From Curtobacterium flaccumfaciens pv. betae (lineage in GTDB: Bacteria; Actinomycetota; Actinomycetes; Actinomycetales; Microbacteriaceae): 64,000 bases of DNA. Where the stretch lies: the NCBI RefSeq assembly GCF_026241855.1, contig NZ_JAPJDC010000001.1:1860001-1924000 (forward strand). The letters are read 5' to 3'. This document shows positions 11,294-21,126 of the stretch, piece after piece. The translations under genes and the position numbers were made by a program. The notes under the pieces are model-generated. The model was not told the origin of the DNA. It saw only the letters and a list, made by a program, of their open reading frames with translations, and did no database searches. Numbering within the stretch: position 1 is the first letter of the stretch; each line of letters opens with the position of its first letter.

Positions 11294-12061
11294 GTGTCCG
11301 GGCATTCCAAGTGGGCAACGACCAAGCACAAGAAGGCGGTCATCGACCAGCGCCGTGCCAAGTCGTTCGCCAAGCTGATCAAGAACATCGAGGTCGCCGC
11401 GAAGATGGGCGGTGCCGACATGTCCGGCAACCCGACCCTGGTCGACGCCGTGCAGAAGGCGAAGAAGACCTCGGTCCCCAACGACAACATCGACCGCGCC
11501 GTCAAGCGCGGTGCGGGTCTCACGGGCGAGACCATCGAGTACACGACGATCATGTACGAGGGCTACGGCCCCAACGGCGTCGCGATGCTCATCGAGTGCC
11601 TCACGGACAACAAGAACCGTGCCGCGGCCGAGGTCCGGACCGCGATGTCGCGCAACGGCGGCACCATGGCCGACCCGGGCAGCGTCGCCTACAACTTCTC
11701 GCGCAAGGGCGTCATCTCGGTCACGAAGACCGACGGCCTCGACGAGGACACCGTGATGACCGCGGTGCTGGACGCCGGTGTCGAGGACGTCATCGACCAG
11801 GGCGGCGGCTTCGAGATCATCACCGAGGCGAGCGACCTGGTCGCCGCCCGCACCGCACTGCAGGACGCCGGCATCGACTACGACTCCGCCGACGCCGAGT
11901 TCGTCCCCGGCCTCAAGGTCCCGGTCGACGCCGAGACCGCCCGCAAGGTGTTCCGCCTGATCGACGCGCTCGAGGACTCCGACGACGTGCAGAACGTCTA
12001 CTCGAACTTCGACATCCCCGCGGACGTCCAGGCCGAGCTCGACGAGGACGAGGGCGAGTAG
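11294..12061 (+). CDS. yebC: YebC/PmpR-family regulator
   Basis: 255 residues starting [17 protein letters not shown]..., the family signature, with GGPNGVA-like [17 protein letters not shown] and the C-terminal acidic tail. Members act as transcription regulators or help ribosomes through proline-rich stretches; which applies here cannot be told from sequence. GTG with AAGGAGA upstream; TAAACT at 11255-11260 is a likely -10. First gene of the yebC-ruvC-ruvA-ruvB operon. Confidence 0.93.
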   Translation: MSGHSKWATTKHKKAVIDQRRAKSFAKLIKNIEVAAKMGGADMSGNPTLVDAVQKAKKTSVPNDNIDRAVKRGAGLTGETIEYTTIMYEGYGPNGVAMLIECLTDNKNRAAAEVRTAMSRNGGTMADPGSVAYNFSRKGVISVTKTDGLDEDTVMTAVLDAGVEDVIDQGGGFEIITEASDLVAARTALQDAGIDYDSADAEFVPGLKVPVDAETARKVFRLIDALEDSDDVQNVYSNFDIPADVQAELDEDEGE

Positions 12062-12063
12062 CC

Positions 12064-12711
12064 GTGCTCCGTGTGCTCGGGGTGGACCCCGGGCTCACCC
12101 GGTGCGGCGTCGGCGTCGTCGAGGTCGCACCGAACCGGCGCGCACGACTCGTCCACGTCACGGTCGTGCGCACCCCGCCGGACATGCCGCTCGAGCAGCG
12201 GCTGCTCCGCATCGCCGACGGCATCGCTGCCGAGATCGACGAGCACCACCCCGATGCGGTCGCCGTCGAGCGGGTGTTCGCGCAGGCGAACGTCCGCACC
12301 GTGATGGGGACCGCGCAGGCGGCCGGCCTGGCGCTGCACGCCGCGGCCGCCCGCGGCCTGCCCGTCGGGCTGCACACGCCGTCCGAGGTCAAGGCCGCCG
12401 TCACCGGCTACGGCAACGCCGACAAGCGTCAGGTGCAGACCATGATCGCGCGCGTGCTCGGGCTCGACGAGGCCCCGAAGCCGGCCGACGCCGCCGATGC
12501 TCTCGCGTTGGCCGTGTGCCATGCCTGGAGGCTCGGATCACCTGATGCCGCCGGCTCGCGTGCCACGAACCTCACCCCCGCACAGCGCGCCTGGCGGGAC
12601 GCGCAGGGCGGCACCGTCGACTCGCCGCTGGCCCGCGCGGCCGCCGCCGCGGCCCGCCCGCAGCGTGGCAGGTCGGCGTCGTCGGTGGGCGGCCCTAGGC
12701 TCGGAGCATGA
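12064..12711 (+). CDS. ruvC: Holliday junction resolvase
   Basis: Cuts four-way junctions made in recombination. 215 residues; RNase H-like fold with first catalytic Asp in [12 protein letters not shown], Glu in [11 protein letters not shown], and the C-terminal [20 protein letters not shown] two bases after the yebC stop. About 45 extra C-terminal residues (Ala/Arg-rich) extend beyond the core and are probably disordered. Overlaps ruvA by 4 bases. Confidence 0.95.
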   Translation: MLRVLGVDPGLTRCGVGVVEVAPNRRARLVHVTVVRTPPDMPLEQRLLRIADGIAAEIDEHHPDAVAVERVFAQANVRTVMGTAQAAGLALHAAAARGLPVGLHTPSEVKAAVTGYGNADKRQVQTMIARVLGLDEAPKPADAADALALAVCHAWRLGSPDAAGSRATNLTPAQRAWRDAQGGTVDSPLARAAAAAARPQRGRSASSVGGPRLGA

Positions 12712-13328
12712 TCGCGAGTCTCCGGGGCACCTGCATCGACATCGCCGGCTCGGCCGTGGTGATCGAGGTCGGGGGAGTCGGGTACGCCGTCACCGTGACC
12801 CCCGCACACGCGCTGACGATGCGCCACGGGTCCGAGGTGTTCGTGCGGACCGCCATGATCGTGCGCGAGGACGAGCACCTGCTCTTCGGCTTCGAGTCGA
12901 CCGACGCGCTGCAGGTGTTCGACCTGCTCCGCGGGGTCTCCGGCGTCGGCCCGAAGTCCGCGATGGGCGTCCTGGCCCACATGGACCCGGCACAGATCGC
13001 GAACGCCGTCGCGAACGAGGACGACGGCGCGTTCCGCAAGGTCTCCGGCATCGGCCCGAAGACCGCCAAGCTCATCATCGTCGCGCTCTCCGGCAAGCTC
13101 GTGGCCTTCGAGCAGGCTGCCGTGGTCGCCGCCGCACGGGGTACCGCAGTCCACCCCGCCGCGGTCGACGTCGTCTCGGCGCTCATCGGTCTCGGCTGGC
13201 GCGAAGACGCGGCGCAGACCGCGGTGGACGACGCCGTCGCCAACGAGCCCGGCGCCGCCGCGATGGGCACCCAGGCCCTGCTCCGCGCCGCCCTCGGTGC
13301 GCTCCGACCCGCGGCAGCCGGCCGGTGA
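12708..13328 (+). CDS. ruvA: Holliday junction DNA helicase subunit RuvA
   Basis: Binds the junction and loads RuvB. 206 residues: OB-fold ([14 protein letters not shown]), two helix-hairpin-helix motifs ([13 protein letters not shown] and [12 protein letters not shown]), and the RuvB-binding C-terminal domain ([12 protein letters not shown]). ATGA overlap with ruvC and GTGA overlap with ruvB indicate tight coupling. Confidence 0.96.
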   Translation: MIASLRGTCIDIAGSAVVIEVGGVGYAVTVTPAHALTMRHGSEVFVRTAMIVREDEHLLFGFESTDALQVFDLLRGVSGVGPKSAMGVLAHMDPAQIANAVANEDDGAFRKVSGIGPKTAKLIIVALSGKLVAFEQAAVVAAARGTAVHPAAVDVVSALIGLGWREDAAQTAVDDAVANEPGAAAMGTQALLRAALGALRPAAAGR

Positions 13329-14368
13329 GCGGCATCACCTCCGCCGGCGCCGAGTCGCAGGAAGAACTCGCGTTCGAAGGTGCGCTCCGCCCGCGCTCGC
13401 TCGACGAGTTCGTCGGGCAGCGCAAGGTCCGCGGGCAGCTCGACCTGCTCCTCAAGGCCGCGGGCATGCAGGAGCGCACGCCCGACCACATCCTGATGGC
13501 GGGTCCTCCCGGCCTCGGCAAGACCACGCTCGCGATGATCGTCGCGCACGAGACCGGGCGACCGCTGCGCATGTCGAGCGGCCCGGCCATCCAGCACGCC
13601 GGTGACCTCGCCGCCGTGCTGTCGTCCCTGGTCCCGGGCGAGGTGCTGTTCATCGACGAGATCCACCGCATGGCCCGCTCGGCAGAAGAGATGCTCTACC
13701 TGGCGATGGAGGACTTCCGCATCGACGTGATGGTGGGCAAGGGCGCGGGTGCCACGAGCATCCCGCTCGACCTCGCGCCGTTCACGCTCGTCGGGGCCAC
13801 CACCCGGGCCGGCCTGCTGCCGAACCCGCTGCGCGACCGCTTCGGGTTCACCGCCCACCTCGAGTTCTACGAGAAGGACGAGCTCGAGCAGGTCCTGATC
13901 CGTGCGGCCCACCTGCTCGAACTCGACATCGACCGGACCGCCCTGCGCGAGATCGCCGGACGCTCCCGTGGCACCCCACGCATCGCGAACCGCTTGCTCC
14001 GCCGGGTGCGCGACTACGCCCTCGTGCACCGCACCACCGAAGGCATGGCCGCGGTCCAGGGTGCGCTCGACCTGTACGACGTCGACGAACTCGGGCTCGA
14101 CCGGCTCGACCGAGCCGTCGTCGAGACCATGCTGACCCGGTTCGACGGGGGCCCGGTCGGCCTGAACACCCTCGCGGTCTCGGTCGGCGAGGAATCCGAG
14201 ACCATCGAGTCGGTCGTCGAACCGTTCCTCGTCCGCGTCGGACTCGTGACCCGCACCCCCCGCGGGCGCATCGCGACACCGCGGGCCTGGCGACACCTCG
14301 GCCTCACCCCGGGGCAGGGCGACGGCGGGCAGCCAGGGCTCTTCGACGACCCGGAACCCACCGCCTGA
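13325..14368 (+). CDS. ruvB: Holliday junction branch-migration ATPase RuvB
   Basis: Hexameric AAA+ motor driving branch migration with RuvA. 347 residues, standard length. Walker A GPPGLGKT at 60-67, Walker B FIDEIH with D111, sensor GATTRAG, arginine-finger region LRDRFG and a C-terminal winged helix. GTG start overlapping the ruvA stop. Confidence 0.96.
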   Translation: MSGITSAGAESQEELAFEGALRPRSLDEFVGQRKVRGQLDLLLKAAGMQERTPDHILMAGPPGLGKTTLAMIVAHETGRPLRMSSGPAIQHAGDLAAVLSSLVPGEVLFIDEIHRMARSAEEMLYLAMEDFRIDVMVGKGAGATSIPLDLAPFTLVGATTRAGLLPNPLRDRFGFTAHLEFYEKDELEQVLIRAAHLLELDIDRTALREIAGRSRGTPRIANRLLRRVRDYALVHRTTEGMAAVQGALDLYDVDELGLDRLDRAVVETMLTRFDGGPVGLNTLAVSVGEESETIESVVEPFLVRVGLVTRTPRGRIATPRAWRHLGLTPGQGDGGQPGLFDDPEPTA

Positions 14369-14458
14369 CCGCCGATCAGTCGGGTGACATGCCACGGACA
14401 CCGGCGTGCCCTAGACTGCTACGGCCCGAAACCGAGCAACCAGAGAAGGCAACGCATC

Positions 14459-14860
14459 ATGGGTCAAGAAGTCATCCTCATCGTCATCGTCGTGGCGTTC
14501 GCGGCCTTCATGTTCTACAACAGCCGCAAGCGCAAGAAGCAGCAGGCCGAGCTCGTGGACAAGATGGTCCCGGGCGCCAAGGTCATGCTGTCCTTCGGCC
14601 TCTACGGCACGCTCCTCTCCGTGAACGAGGAGAAGGTCACCGCTGACGTCGAGATCGCGCCGGGGACCATCGTCACCGTGCACCGTCAGACCCTGTCGCG
14701 CGTCGTCGACGACAACGCGTCCGACGTCGAGACCACCACGACCACCGACGACGAGCCGAAGCCGGTGGCCGAGCTCAACGGTGAGCCGGTCTACGGCGAG
14801 CGGGTCGACACCGACCGTGTCGACGAGTCCGACGCCACGAAGCGCAAGTCCGACGACTGA
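14459..14860 (+). CDS. yajC: Sec translocon accessory subunit YajC
   Basis: Small membrane partner of SecDF-YidC. 133 residues: one N-terminal membrane segment (VILIVIVVAFAAFMFYNS), a basic KRKKQQ stop, the conserved VPGAKVMLSFGLYGTL, then an acidic Thr-rich tail that is longer than in E. coli. A TAGACT box near 14412 is a probable -10. A terminator-like hairpin separates it from secD. Confidence 0.92.
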   Translation: MGQEVILIVIVVAFAAFMFYNSRKRKKQQAELVDKMVPGAKVMLSFGLYGTLLSVNEEKVTADVEIAPGTIVTVHRQTLSRVVDDNASDVETTTTTDDEPKPVAELNGEPVYGERVDTDRVDESDATKRKSDD

Positions 14861-14868
14861 CGCCCTCG

Positions 14869-14894
14869 GCCGCCGGGTCGTCTGACCCGGCGGC
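14869..14894 (+). terminator. Hairpin between yajC and secD
   Basis: Perfect 11-bp stem GCCGCCGGGTC / GACCCGGCGGC with a 4-base loop, followed by TTCCCT. May attenuate rather than end transcription, since yajC and secDF usually act together. Confidence 0.65.
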
Positions 14895-14951
14895 TTCCCT
14901 CTGCCGTCGCACGGTGTGCCGACGGTCCTGAACAGAAAGACGAGACGACCG

Positions 14952-16703
14952 GTGGCACGATCGACACCCGTCAAGAAGGCGCTGCGCTCGCTCACCTGGT
15001 TGGTGATCCTGATGGCGATCCTCGCCGGCGTGAACACCGCCGCGTCGATCCTCGCCGGCTCTTCGAAGGACGACACCGACAAGTGGTACCAGGGCGCGAG
15101 CTGGGTGCCGGAGCTGGCTCTGGACCTGCAGGGCGGCACGCAGCTGACCCTCGCGGCGCAGAACACCGAGGGCGACTCCGTCACCTCGCAGCAGCTGCAG
15201 CAGGCGGTGAACATCATCCGCCAGCGCATCGACGCCACCGGTGTCTCCGAGTCCGAGATCAACACCCAGGGCGCGAACAACATCGTCGTCTCGATCCCGG
15301 GTCGTCCCGACAAGGCCACGATCGACCGCATCGAGGCAGCCGCGAAGCTGACCTTCCGTCCGGTGCTCTTCACCGAGGCCGCGACGAACTCCGCCGTCGG
15401 TGACGACGGCAAGGGCACCGCATCGGCCACGCCGTACTCGCCGCCGGCCTCGCTCGCCGCGACGCCGAGCGCGAAGCCGACCAACGCGAGCGACCTGAAC
15501 TGGGTCACGCCGAAGCTGCAGGACCTGTACACCAACTACAACTGCGCTGCTCCGGACGACGTCACCACGGCGCCCGACGACGAGCCCCTGGTCACCTGTG
15601 ACCAGGACGGCGCGGGGAAGTACATCCTCGGACCGGTCGAGGTCTCCGGTGCCGACATCAGCAACGCCACCTCGGGTCTCGCCACCGACTCGCAGGGCAC
15701 GTCGACCGGCCAGTGGGCAGTCAACCTGACGTTCAACGGCGAGGGTTCGAAGGACTTCCGCACCGTCACGAACCGTCTCGTCTCGCTCCAGCAGCCGCAG
15801 AACCAGTTCGCGATCGTGCTCGACGGTTCGGTCATCACCGCACCGACGACGAACTCCGCGATCACGAACGGCAAGGCGCAGATCACCGGCTCGTTCACGG
15901 CCGAGTCGTCGAAGACGCTGGCGGACCAGCTCAAGTACGGTGCGCTGCCGATCAACTTCCAGGTGCAGTCGAACGAGAACATCTCGGCGACGCTCGGCAC
16001 CGCGCAGCTCATCGGAGGCCTCGTCGCCGGCCTGATCGGGCTGATCCTGGTGATCATCTACTCGGTCATCCAGTACCGGGCCCTGGCGTTCGTCACCGTG
16101 CTGTCGCTCGGGATCGCCGCGGTCCTCACCTACCTGGTGATCGCGATCATGTCGTGGCGCGTCGACTACCGCCTGTCCTTGGCGGGTGTGGCGGGTCTGA
16201 TCGTCGCGATCGGCATCACGGCGGACTCGTTCATCGTCTACTTCGAGCGCATCCGTGACGAACTCCGGGACGGCCGTGCCCTCGAGAGCGCGGTCGAGTC
16301 CGGCTGGAAGCGCGCCCTCCGCACGATCCTGGCGTCCGACGCGGTGAACTTCCTCGCCGCCGTCACGCTCTACGTGCTCGCGGTCGCCGACGTGAAGGGC
16401 TTCGCGTTCACGCTGCTCCTCACGACCCTGATCGACATCGTGGTGGTCGCGCTCTTCACCCACCCGATGATGCAGCTCATCGCCCGCAGCCGGTTCTTCG
16501 GCGAGGGGCACCGGTTCAGTGGTCTCGACCCGGCAGCACTCGGTGCCGTCTACCGGGGGCGCGCCCAGTTCCGCGCACCCGTCGTGGACGGCAAGCGCCA
16601 GCGCAGTGCCGGTGAGGCACAGCGCCGACAGACGATCGCGGAGCGGAAGGCCCAGCAGGCCTCCGGCGACAACGGCTCGACGCCGGACGGGAAGGACGAC
16701 TGA
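14952..16703 (+). CDS. secD: Protein translocase subunit SecD
   Basis: With SecF uses the proton gradient to pull exported proteins out of the Sec channel. 583 residues from GTG 14952 (an upstream GTG at 14916 would add 12). First membrane helix about 10-35, the conserved ALDLQGGTQLTL, a large external domain about 50-350, then five membrane segments with GLIVAIGITADSFIVYFERIRDE-type RND motif (here quoted in part). The external domain has an Ala/Pro/Thr-rich insert around residues 155-180, absent in shorter homologues. Confidence 0.94.
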   Translation: MARSTPVKKALRSLTWLVILMAILAGVNTAASILAGSSKDDTDKWYQGASWVPELALDLQGGTQLTLAAQNTEGDSVTSQQLQQAVNIIRQRIDATGVSESEINTQGANNIVVSIPGRPDKATIDRIEAAAKLTFRPVLFTEAATNSAVGDDGKGTASATPYSPPASLAATPSAKPTNASDLNWVTPKLQDLYTNYNCAAPDDVTTAPDDEPLVTCDQDGAGKYILGPVEVSGADISNATSGLATDSQGTSTGQWAVNLTFNGEGSKDFRTVTNRLVSLQQPQNQFAIVLDGSVITAPTTNSAITNGKAQITGSFTAESSKTLADQLKYGALPINFQVQSNENISATLGTAQLIGGLVAGLIGLILVIIYSVIQYRALAFVTVLSLGIAAVLTYLVIAIMSWRVDYRLSLAGVAGLIVAIGITADSFIVYFERIRDELRDGRALESAVESGWKRALRTILASDAVNFLAAVTLYVLAVADVKGFAFTLLLTTLIDIVVVALFTHPMMQLIARSRFFGEGHRFSGLDPAALGAVYRGRAQFRAPVVDGKRQRSAGEAQRRQTIAERKAQQASGDNGSTPDGKDD

Positions 16704-17707
16704 TGGCCAGCTTCAGCCAGTTCGGCAGCGACCTCTACACGGGGAAGCGGTCGTACGACATCATCGGGCGCCGGAAGACCTGGTACCTGATCGCCCTCGT
16801 GATGATCGTGATCTCGCTCGTCACCCCGTGGCTCCGTGGCGGGTACCAGCTCGGCATCGAGTTCACCGGCGGCTCGGAGTTCACGATCTCCGACGTCAAG
16901 ACGCTCGACCAGAACCTCGCCACCGAGACCGTCGAGGACGTCGTCCCGGAGTCGATCCCGCGCGTCTCGCAGCTCGGCACGCACGGCATCCGCGTGCAGA
17001 CCGGGCAGCTCACCGACCGGCAGACCACCGAGGTGCAGGACGCACTGGCGAAGGCCTACGACGTCCCGGAGAGCCAGGTCGCCGCGACCTTCATCGGTGC
17101 GACGTGGGGTGCCGACGTGCTCGCGCAGGCCATCCGTGGTCTCGTGATCTTCCTCGCCCTCGCCGCGGTCTTCATGACGCTGTACTTCCGCACCTGGAAG
17201 ATGTCGCTGTCCGCGATGGCGGCGCTGCTGCACGACCTGCTCATCACGGCCGGCGTGTACGGCATCGTCGGGCTCGAGGTCACTCCCGCGGCGGTCATCG
17301 GGTTCCTGACGATCCTCGGGTACTCGCTCTACGACACCGTGGTGGTCTTCGACAAGGTGCGTGAGAACACCGCGCAGGAATCCATCCGGACGTTCAAGCA
17401 GTCGGTCAACCTCGCGGTGAACCAGACCCTCGTCCGGTCGATCAACACCTCGGTCGTGGCACTGCTGCCGGTCGCGGCGATCCTCTTCATCGGGTCGTAC
17501 GTGCTCGGCGCCGGTACCCTGCGCGACATCTCGCTCGCACTGTTCATCGGCATCATCGTCGGCACTTACTCGACGATCTTCATCGCGTCGCCGATGTACG
17601 CGCAGCTGCGTGAGAACGAGCCGAAGATCAAGGAGTCCGACGCCAAGAAGACCGCGGCGGCCGAGAAGCGCCGGCGTGAGGTCGACGCGGCAGAGGCGAG
17701 CGTCTGA
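16703..17707 (+). CDS. secF: Protein translocase subunit SecF
   Basis: 334 residues, partner of SecD. First membrane helix around 28-45, GIEFTGGSEF signature, external domain to about 135, then five helices including FLTILGYSLYDTVVVFDKVR. Starts on the last base of the secD stop (TGATG) and ends the same way on the rhodanese ATG. The C-terminal 25 residues are Lys/Arg/Glu-rich. Confidence 0.95.
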   Translation: MASFSQFGSDLYTGKRSYDIIGRRKTWYLIALVMIVISLVTPWLRGGYQLGIEFTGGSEFTISDVKTLDQNLATETVEDVVPESIPRVSQLGTHGIRVQTGQLTDRQTTEVQDALAKAYDVPESQVAATFIGATWGADVLAQAIRGLVIFLALAAVFMTLYFRTWKMSLSAMAALLHDLLITAGVYGIVGLEVTPAAVIGFLTILGYSLYDTVVVFDKVRENTAQESIRTFKQSVNLAVNQTLVRSINTSVVALLPVAAILFIGSYVLGAGTLRDISLALFIGIIVGTYSTIFIASPMYAQLRENEPKIKESDAKKTAAAEKRRREVDAAEASV

Positions 17708-18054
17708 TGCCCATCGAGATCCAGGAGATCGACGTCGCCGAGGCGCAGCGCCGCCTCGACGCCGGAGCCCGCCTGTTCGACGTCCGCGAGCAGGGGGAGT
17801 GGGACGAGGTCCACGCTCCCCAGGCCACGCTCGTGCCGATGTCGGAGTTCGTGGACCGCTGGCAGGAGATCGACGGCGGCGACCAGCCGGCCATCATCGT
17901 CTGCCACTCCGGCGGCCGGTCATCGCGCATCGTCGCGGCGCTCGAGCAGTCTGGCGTGCCGGCCGTCAACCTCTCCGGCGGCATGCTCGCGTGGGAGCAG
18001 GCGGGGGCGCCGGTGGAGCGCGACGCCCAGGGCGAACCACGTCACGGGCACTGA
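17707..18054 (+). CDS. Single-domain rhodanese-like protein
   Basis: 115 residues with the rhodanese fold: LFDVREQGEWDEVH and the active-site loop VCHSGGRSSR whose Cys can carry a persulfide. Substrate unknown; candidates are sulfur transfer or cyanide/thiosulfate detoxification. ATG overlaps the secF stop, so it is in the secDF transcript, in the slot where mycobacteria have apt. A TAGTCT box and an 11-bp tandem duplication (CGGATCGAGCT, 18075-18096) precede the next gene. Confidence 0.88.
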   Translation: MPIEIQEIDVAEAQRRLDAGARLFDVREQGEWDEVHAPQATLVPMSEFVDRWQEIDGGDQPAIIVCHSGGRSSRIVAALEQSGVPAVNLSGGMLAWEQAGAPVERDAQGEPRHGH

Positions 18055-18123
18055 CCGGGGACGCGTAGTCTTGTCGGATCGAGCTCGGATCGAGCTCTCG
18101 GACCGAGTCCTGGGAGGCGCATC

Positions 18124-20448
18124 ATGACGGACACCCGCGAAGAGCCGTCCGCGCCGAGCCGCCCGGGTTCCGCTCCGCGGCCCTCGAGCCCGATCGGTCC
18201 GAACACCACCGGCAACCTCGGTTCCCTCCGCTCACTGCTGCCGCGCCTGTTCTCGCGGGCCCAGCCGGCCGGCGCGGTGGACACGCTGATCCGCACGGTC
18301 CGCTCGCACCACCCCAAGGCCGACGTGACGCTCATCGAGCGTGCGTACTCGGTCGCCGAGCGCGCACACGACGGTCAGAAGCGCAAGTCCGGTGAGCCGT
18401 ACATCACGCACCCGGTCGCGGTCGCGCAGATCCTGGCCGACCTCGGCATCGGCACGATCACCATCGCGGCGGCGCTCCTGCACGACACCGTCGAGGACAC
18501 CGACTACCAGCTCGACCAGCTGCGGGCCGACTTCGGCGACGAGATCGCGATGCTCGTCGACGGCGTCACCAAGCTCGACAAGGTCAAGTACGGCGACAGC
18601 GCGCAGGCGGAGACCGTCCGCAAGATGGTCATCGCCATGTCGAAGGACATCCGCGTCCTCGTCATCAAGCTCGCCGACCGCCTGCACAACGCCCGCACGT
18701 GGGGCTTCGTCGAGTCCGCCTCCGCCACGCGCAAGGCGAAGGAGACGCTCGAGATCTACGCGCCGCTCGCGCACCGGCTCGGCATCCAGATGATCAAGCT
18801 CGAGCTCGAGGACCTGTCGTTCGCAGTCCTGCACCCGAAGCTCTACGTCGAGATCGACAGCCTGGTCAAGGAACGCCAGCCGAAGCGCGAGCAGTTCGTC
18901 CAGAACGTCATCGGCACCCTGAAGAAGGACCTGAAGGCCGCCAAGGTCCGTGGCGACGTCATGGGCCGGCCGAAGCAGTACTACTCGATCTACCAGAAGA
19001 TGATCGTGCGGGGTCGCGAGTTCGACGAGATCTACGACCTCGTCGGCATCCGCGTGCTCGTGCCGACCGTCCGCGACTGCTACGCCATGCTCGGCTCGGT
19101 GCACGCCCGCTGGACCCCGCTGCCCGGTCGGTTCAAGGACTACATCGCGACCCCCAAGTTCAACCTGTACCAGTCGTTGCACACCACGGTGCTCGGACCG
19201 CAGGGTCGTGCGGTCGAGATCCAGATCCGCACACACGAGATGCACCAGCGCGCCGAGTTCGGTGTCGCCGCCCACTGGAAGTACAAGCAGCGGGCTGCCG
19301 GCCGTGACGCCGGTACCTCGTCGACCACGGACGACCAGGACATGGCGTGGCTCGCCCACATCACCGACTGGCAGGCCGAGACCAGCGACCCGGGCGAGTT
19401 CCTCGACTCGCTGCGCTACGAGATCGGCGCCAAGGAGACCTACGTCTTCACGCCGCAGGGCAAGGTCATCGGTCTCCCCGCCGGAGCCACCCCGGTCGAC
19501 TTCGCCTACGCGGTGCACACCGAGATCGGCCACCGCACGATGGGTGCGAAGGTCAACGGCCGTCTCGTCCCGCTCGAGAGCCAGCTGTCCAGCGGCGACG
19601 TCGTCGAGATCTTCACGTCGAAGAACCCCGACTCCGGCCCCTCGCAGGACTGGCTGCAGTTCGTCCGCAGCCCCCGTGCGCGCAACAAGATCAAGCAGTG
19701 GTTCACCAAGGAGCGCCGCGAAGAGGCGATCGAGCAGGGTCGCGACGCCATCGCCCGGGCGATGCGCAAGCAGAACCTGCCGCTCCAACGCATCATGAGC
19801 CAGGACAGCATCGCCGAGGTCGCCTCGTCGATGCGGTACGAGGACGTCTCCGCCCTGTACGCCGCCATCGGCGAAGGCCACGTGTCGACGCAGTCGGTCA
19901 TCGAGAAGGTCCTCGGCAACGTCCAGACCGAGACCGAGACGGACGAGCCGGAACTCGCGTTCCCGCGCCAGGTCACCAGTCGTCAGCTGCGCACGAGCGA
20001 CAGCGGCGTGCTCGTCCGCGGTGCGCCCGACATCCTCGTGAAACTCGCGAAGTGCTGCACGCCGGTGCCGGGCGACCAGATCGTGGGCTTCATCACCCGA
20101 GGCCAGGGCGTCTCCGTGCACCAGTCGTCGTGCACCAACGTGAAGTCCCTCATGAACGAACCCGACCGGATGATCGAGGTCGAGTGGGCCCCGTCGTCGA
20201 AGTCGGTGTTCCTGGTGCAGATCCAGATCGAGGCGCTCGATCGGTCAGGCCTGCTCAGCGACGTCACCCGGGTGCTGACCGACCACCACGTGAACATCCT
20301 GTCCGCGACGGTGTCGACCTCGTCCGACCGTCTCGCGCTCAGCCGGTTCGTGTTCGAGATGGGCGACACCATCCACCTCGACCGCGTCCTGAACGCGGTG
20401 CGACGCATCGACGCCGTCTACGACGTCTACCGCGTCAGCGCCGGCTAG
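18124..20448 (+). CDS. rel: Bifunctional (p)ppGpp synthetase/hydrolase
   Basis: Makes and degrades the stringent-response alarmone. 774 residues. HD hydrolase domain with H120-D121 in ALLHDTVEDT; synthetase domain with RFKD at 336-339, the charge pattern of bifunctional enzymes (single-function RelA has EXDD); TGS domain (YVFTPQGKVIGLPAG); a zinc/RIS segment with CCTPVPGD; and C-terminal ACT domain. RBS GGGAGG before ATG; TAGTCT at 18066 is a likely -10. Followed by the 181-bp repeat array instead of a simple terminator. Confidence 0.96.
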   Translation: MTDTREEPSAPSRPGSAPRPSSPIGPNTTGNLGSLRSLLPRLFSRAQPAGAVDTLIRTVRSHHPKADVTLIERAYSVAERAHDGQKRKSGEPYITHPVAVAQILADLGIGTITIAAALLHDTVEDTDYQLDQLRADFGDEIAMLVDGVTKLDKVKYGDSAQAETVRKMVIAMSKDIRVLVIKLADRLHNARTWGFVESASATRKAKETLEIYAPLAHRLGIQMIKLELEDLSFAVLHPKLYVEIDSLVKERQPKREQFVQNVIGTLKKDLKAAKVRGDVMGRPKQYYSIYQKMIVRGREFDEIYDLVGIRVLVPTVRDCYAMLGSVHARWTPLPGRFKDYIATPKFNLYQSLHTTVLGPQGRAVEIQIRTHEMHQRAEFGVAAHWKYKQRAAGRDAGTSSTTDDQDMAWLAHITDWQAETSDPGEFLDSLRYEIGAKETYVFTPQGKVIGLPAGATPVDFAYAVHTEIGHRTMGAKVNGRLVPLESQLSSGDVVEIFTSKNPDSGPSQDWLQFVRSPRARNKIKQWFTKERREEAIEQGRDAIARAMRKQNLPLQRIMSQDSIAEVASSMRYEDVSALYAAIGEGHVSTQSVIEKVLGNVQTETETDEPELAFPRQVTSRQLRTSDSGVLVRGAPDILVKLAKCCTPVPGDQIVGFITRGQGVSVHQSSCTNVKSLMNEPDRMIEVEWAPSSKSVFLVQIQIEALDRSGLLSDVTRVLTDHHVNILSATVSTSSDRLALSRFVFEMGDTIHLDRVLNAVRRIDAVYDVYRVSAG

Positions 20449-20473
20449 CGGCAGGGCCCCGCGCGGCACGTCC

Positions 20474-21110
20474 GTCGACCGGTCGCGAACCGTCGGCTGC
20501 GGCCCTGCCAACCGACGGTTCGCGACCACTCGGCGGACGCGAGCGGGGTGTCCTGACCGCCCCCACGCGCCCGACCGGAGGCCCACGGCAGCCCCGCCCC
20601 GCGCCTCCCGTGTCTCCAGCCCGTCCACCGGTCACGACTCGTCGAACCGGCACCGTCGACCGGTCACGAACCGTCAGCCGGGGCCCTGCCAACCGACAGT
20701 CCGCGACCACTCGGCGGACGCGAGCGGGGTGTCCTGACCGCCCCCACGCGCCCGACCGGAGGCCCACGGCAGCCCCGCCCCGCGCCTCCCGTGACTCAGC
20801 CCCATCCGCCGGTCACGACTCGTCGTACCGGCACCGCCGACCGGTCACGAACCGTCGGCCGGGGCCCGGCCAACCGACAGTCCGCGACCACTCGGCGAAC
20901 GCGAGCGGGGTGTCTTGACCGCCCCCACGCGCCCGACCGGAGGCCCGCGGCAGCCCCGCCCCGCGCCTCCCGTGCCTCCCGCCCGTCCACCGGTCACCAC
21001 TCGTCGCACGGGCACCGTCGACCGGTCACGAACCGTCAGCCGCGGCCCAGCCAACCGACGGTCCGCGACCACTCGGCGGAAGCGAGCGGGGTGTCCTGAC
21101 CGCTCGGCGA
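20474..21110. repeat. Tandem array of a 181-bp composite palindromic unit (about 3.5 copies)
   Basis: The segment starting CGCGACCACTCGGCGG recurs at 20521, 20702, 20883 and 21064, an exact 181-bp period. Each unit holds a GGAGGC palindrome (for example 20575-20612), an outer inverted pair (GGTCACGAC / GTCCTGACC), and an inner inverted repeat. In the first copy the inner arms are perfect over 16 bp: GGTCGCGAACCGTCGG at 20481-20496 and its reverse complement at 20512-20527. Frames that stay open here translate only the repeat and I do not call genes. Related single elements are at 21803-21881 and 28105-28433. Confidence 0.9.
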
Positions 21111-21126
21111 ACGCGCCGGCGACGCC

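Noticed and set aside
18232..20121. 629-codon frame antisense to rel
   Set aside because: Shadow frame with Asp/Arg/Leu/Gly bias; the sense gene shows all Rel domains.
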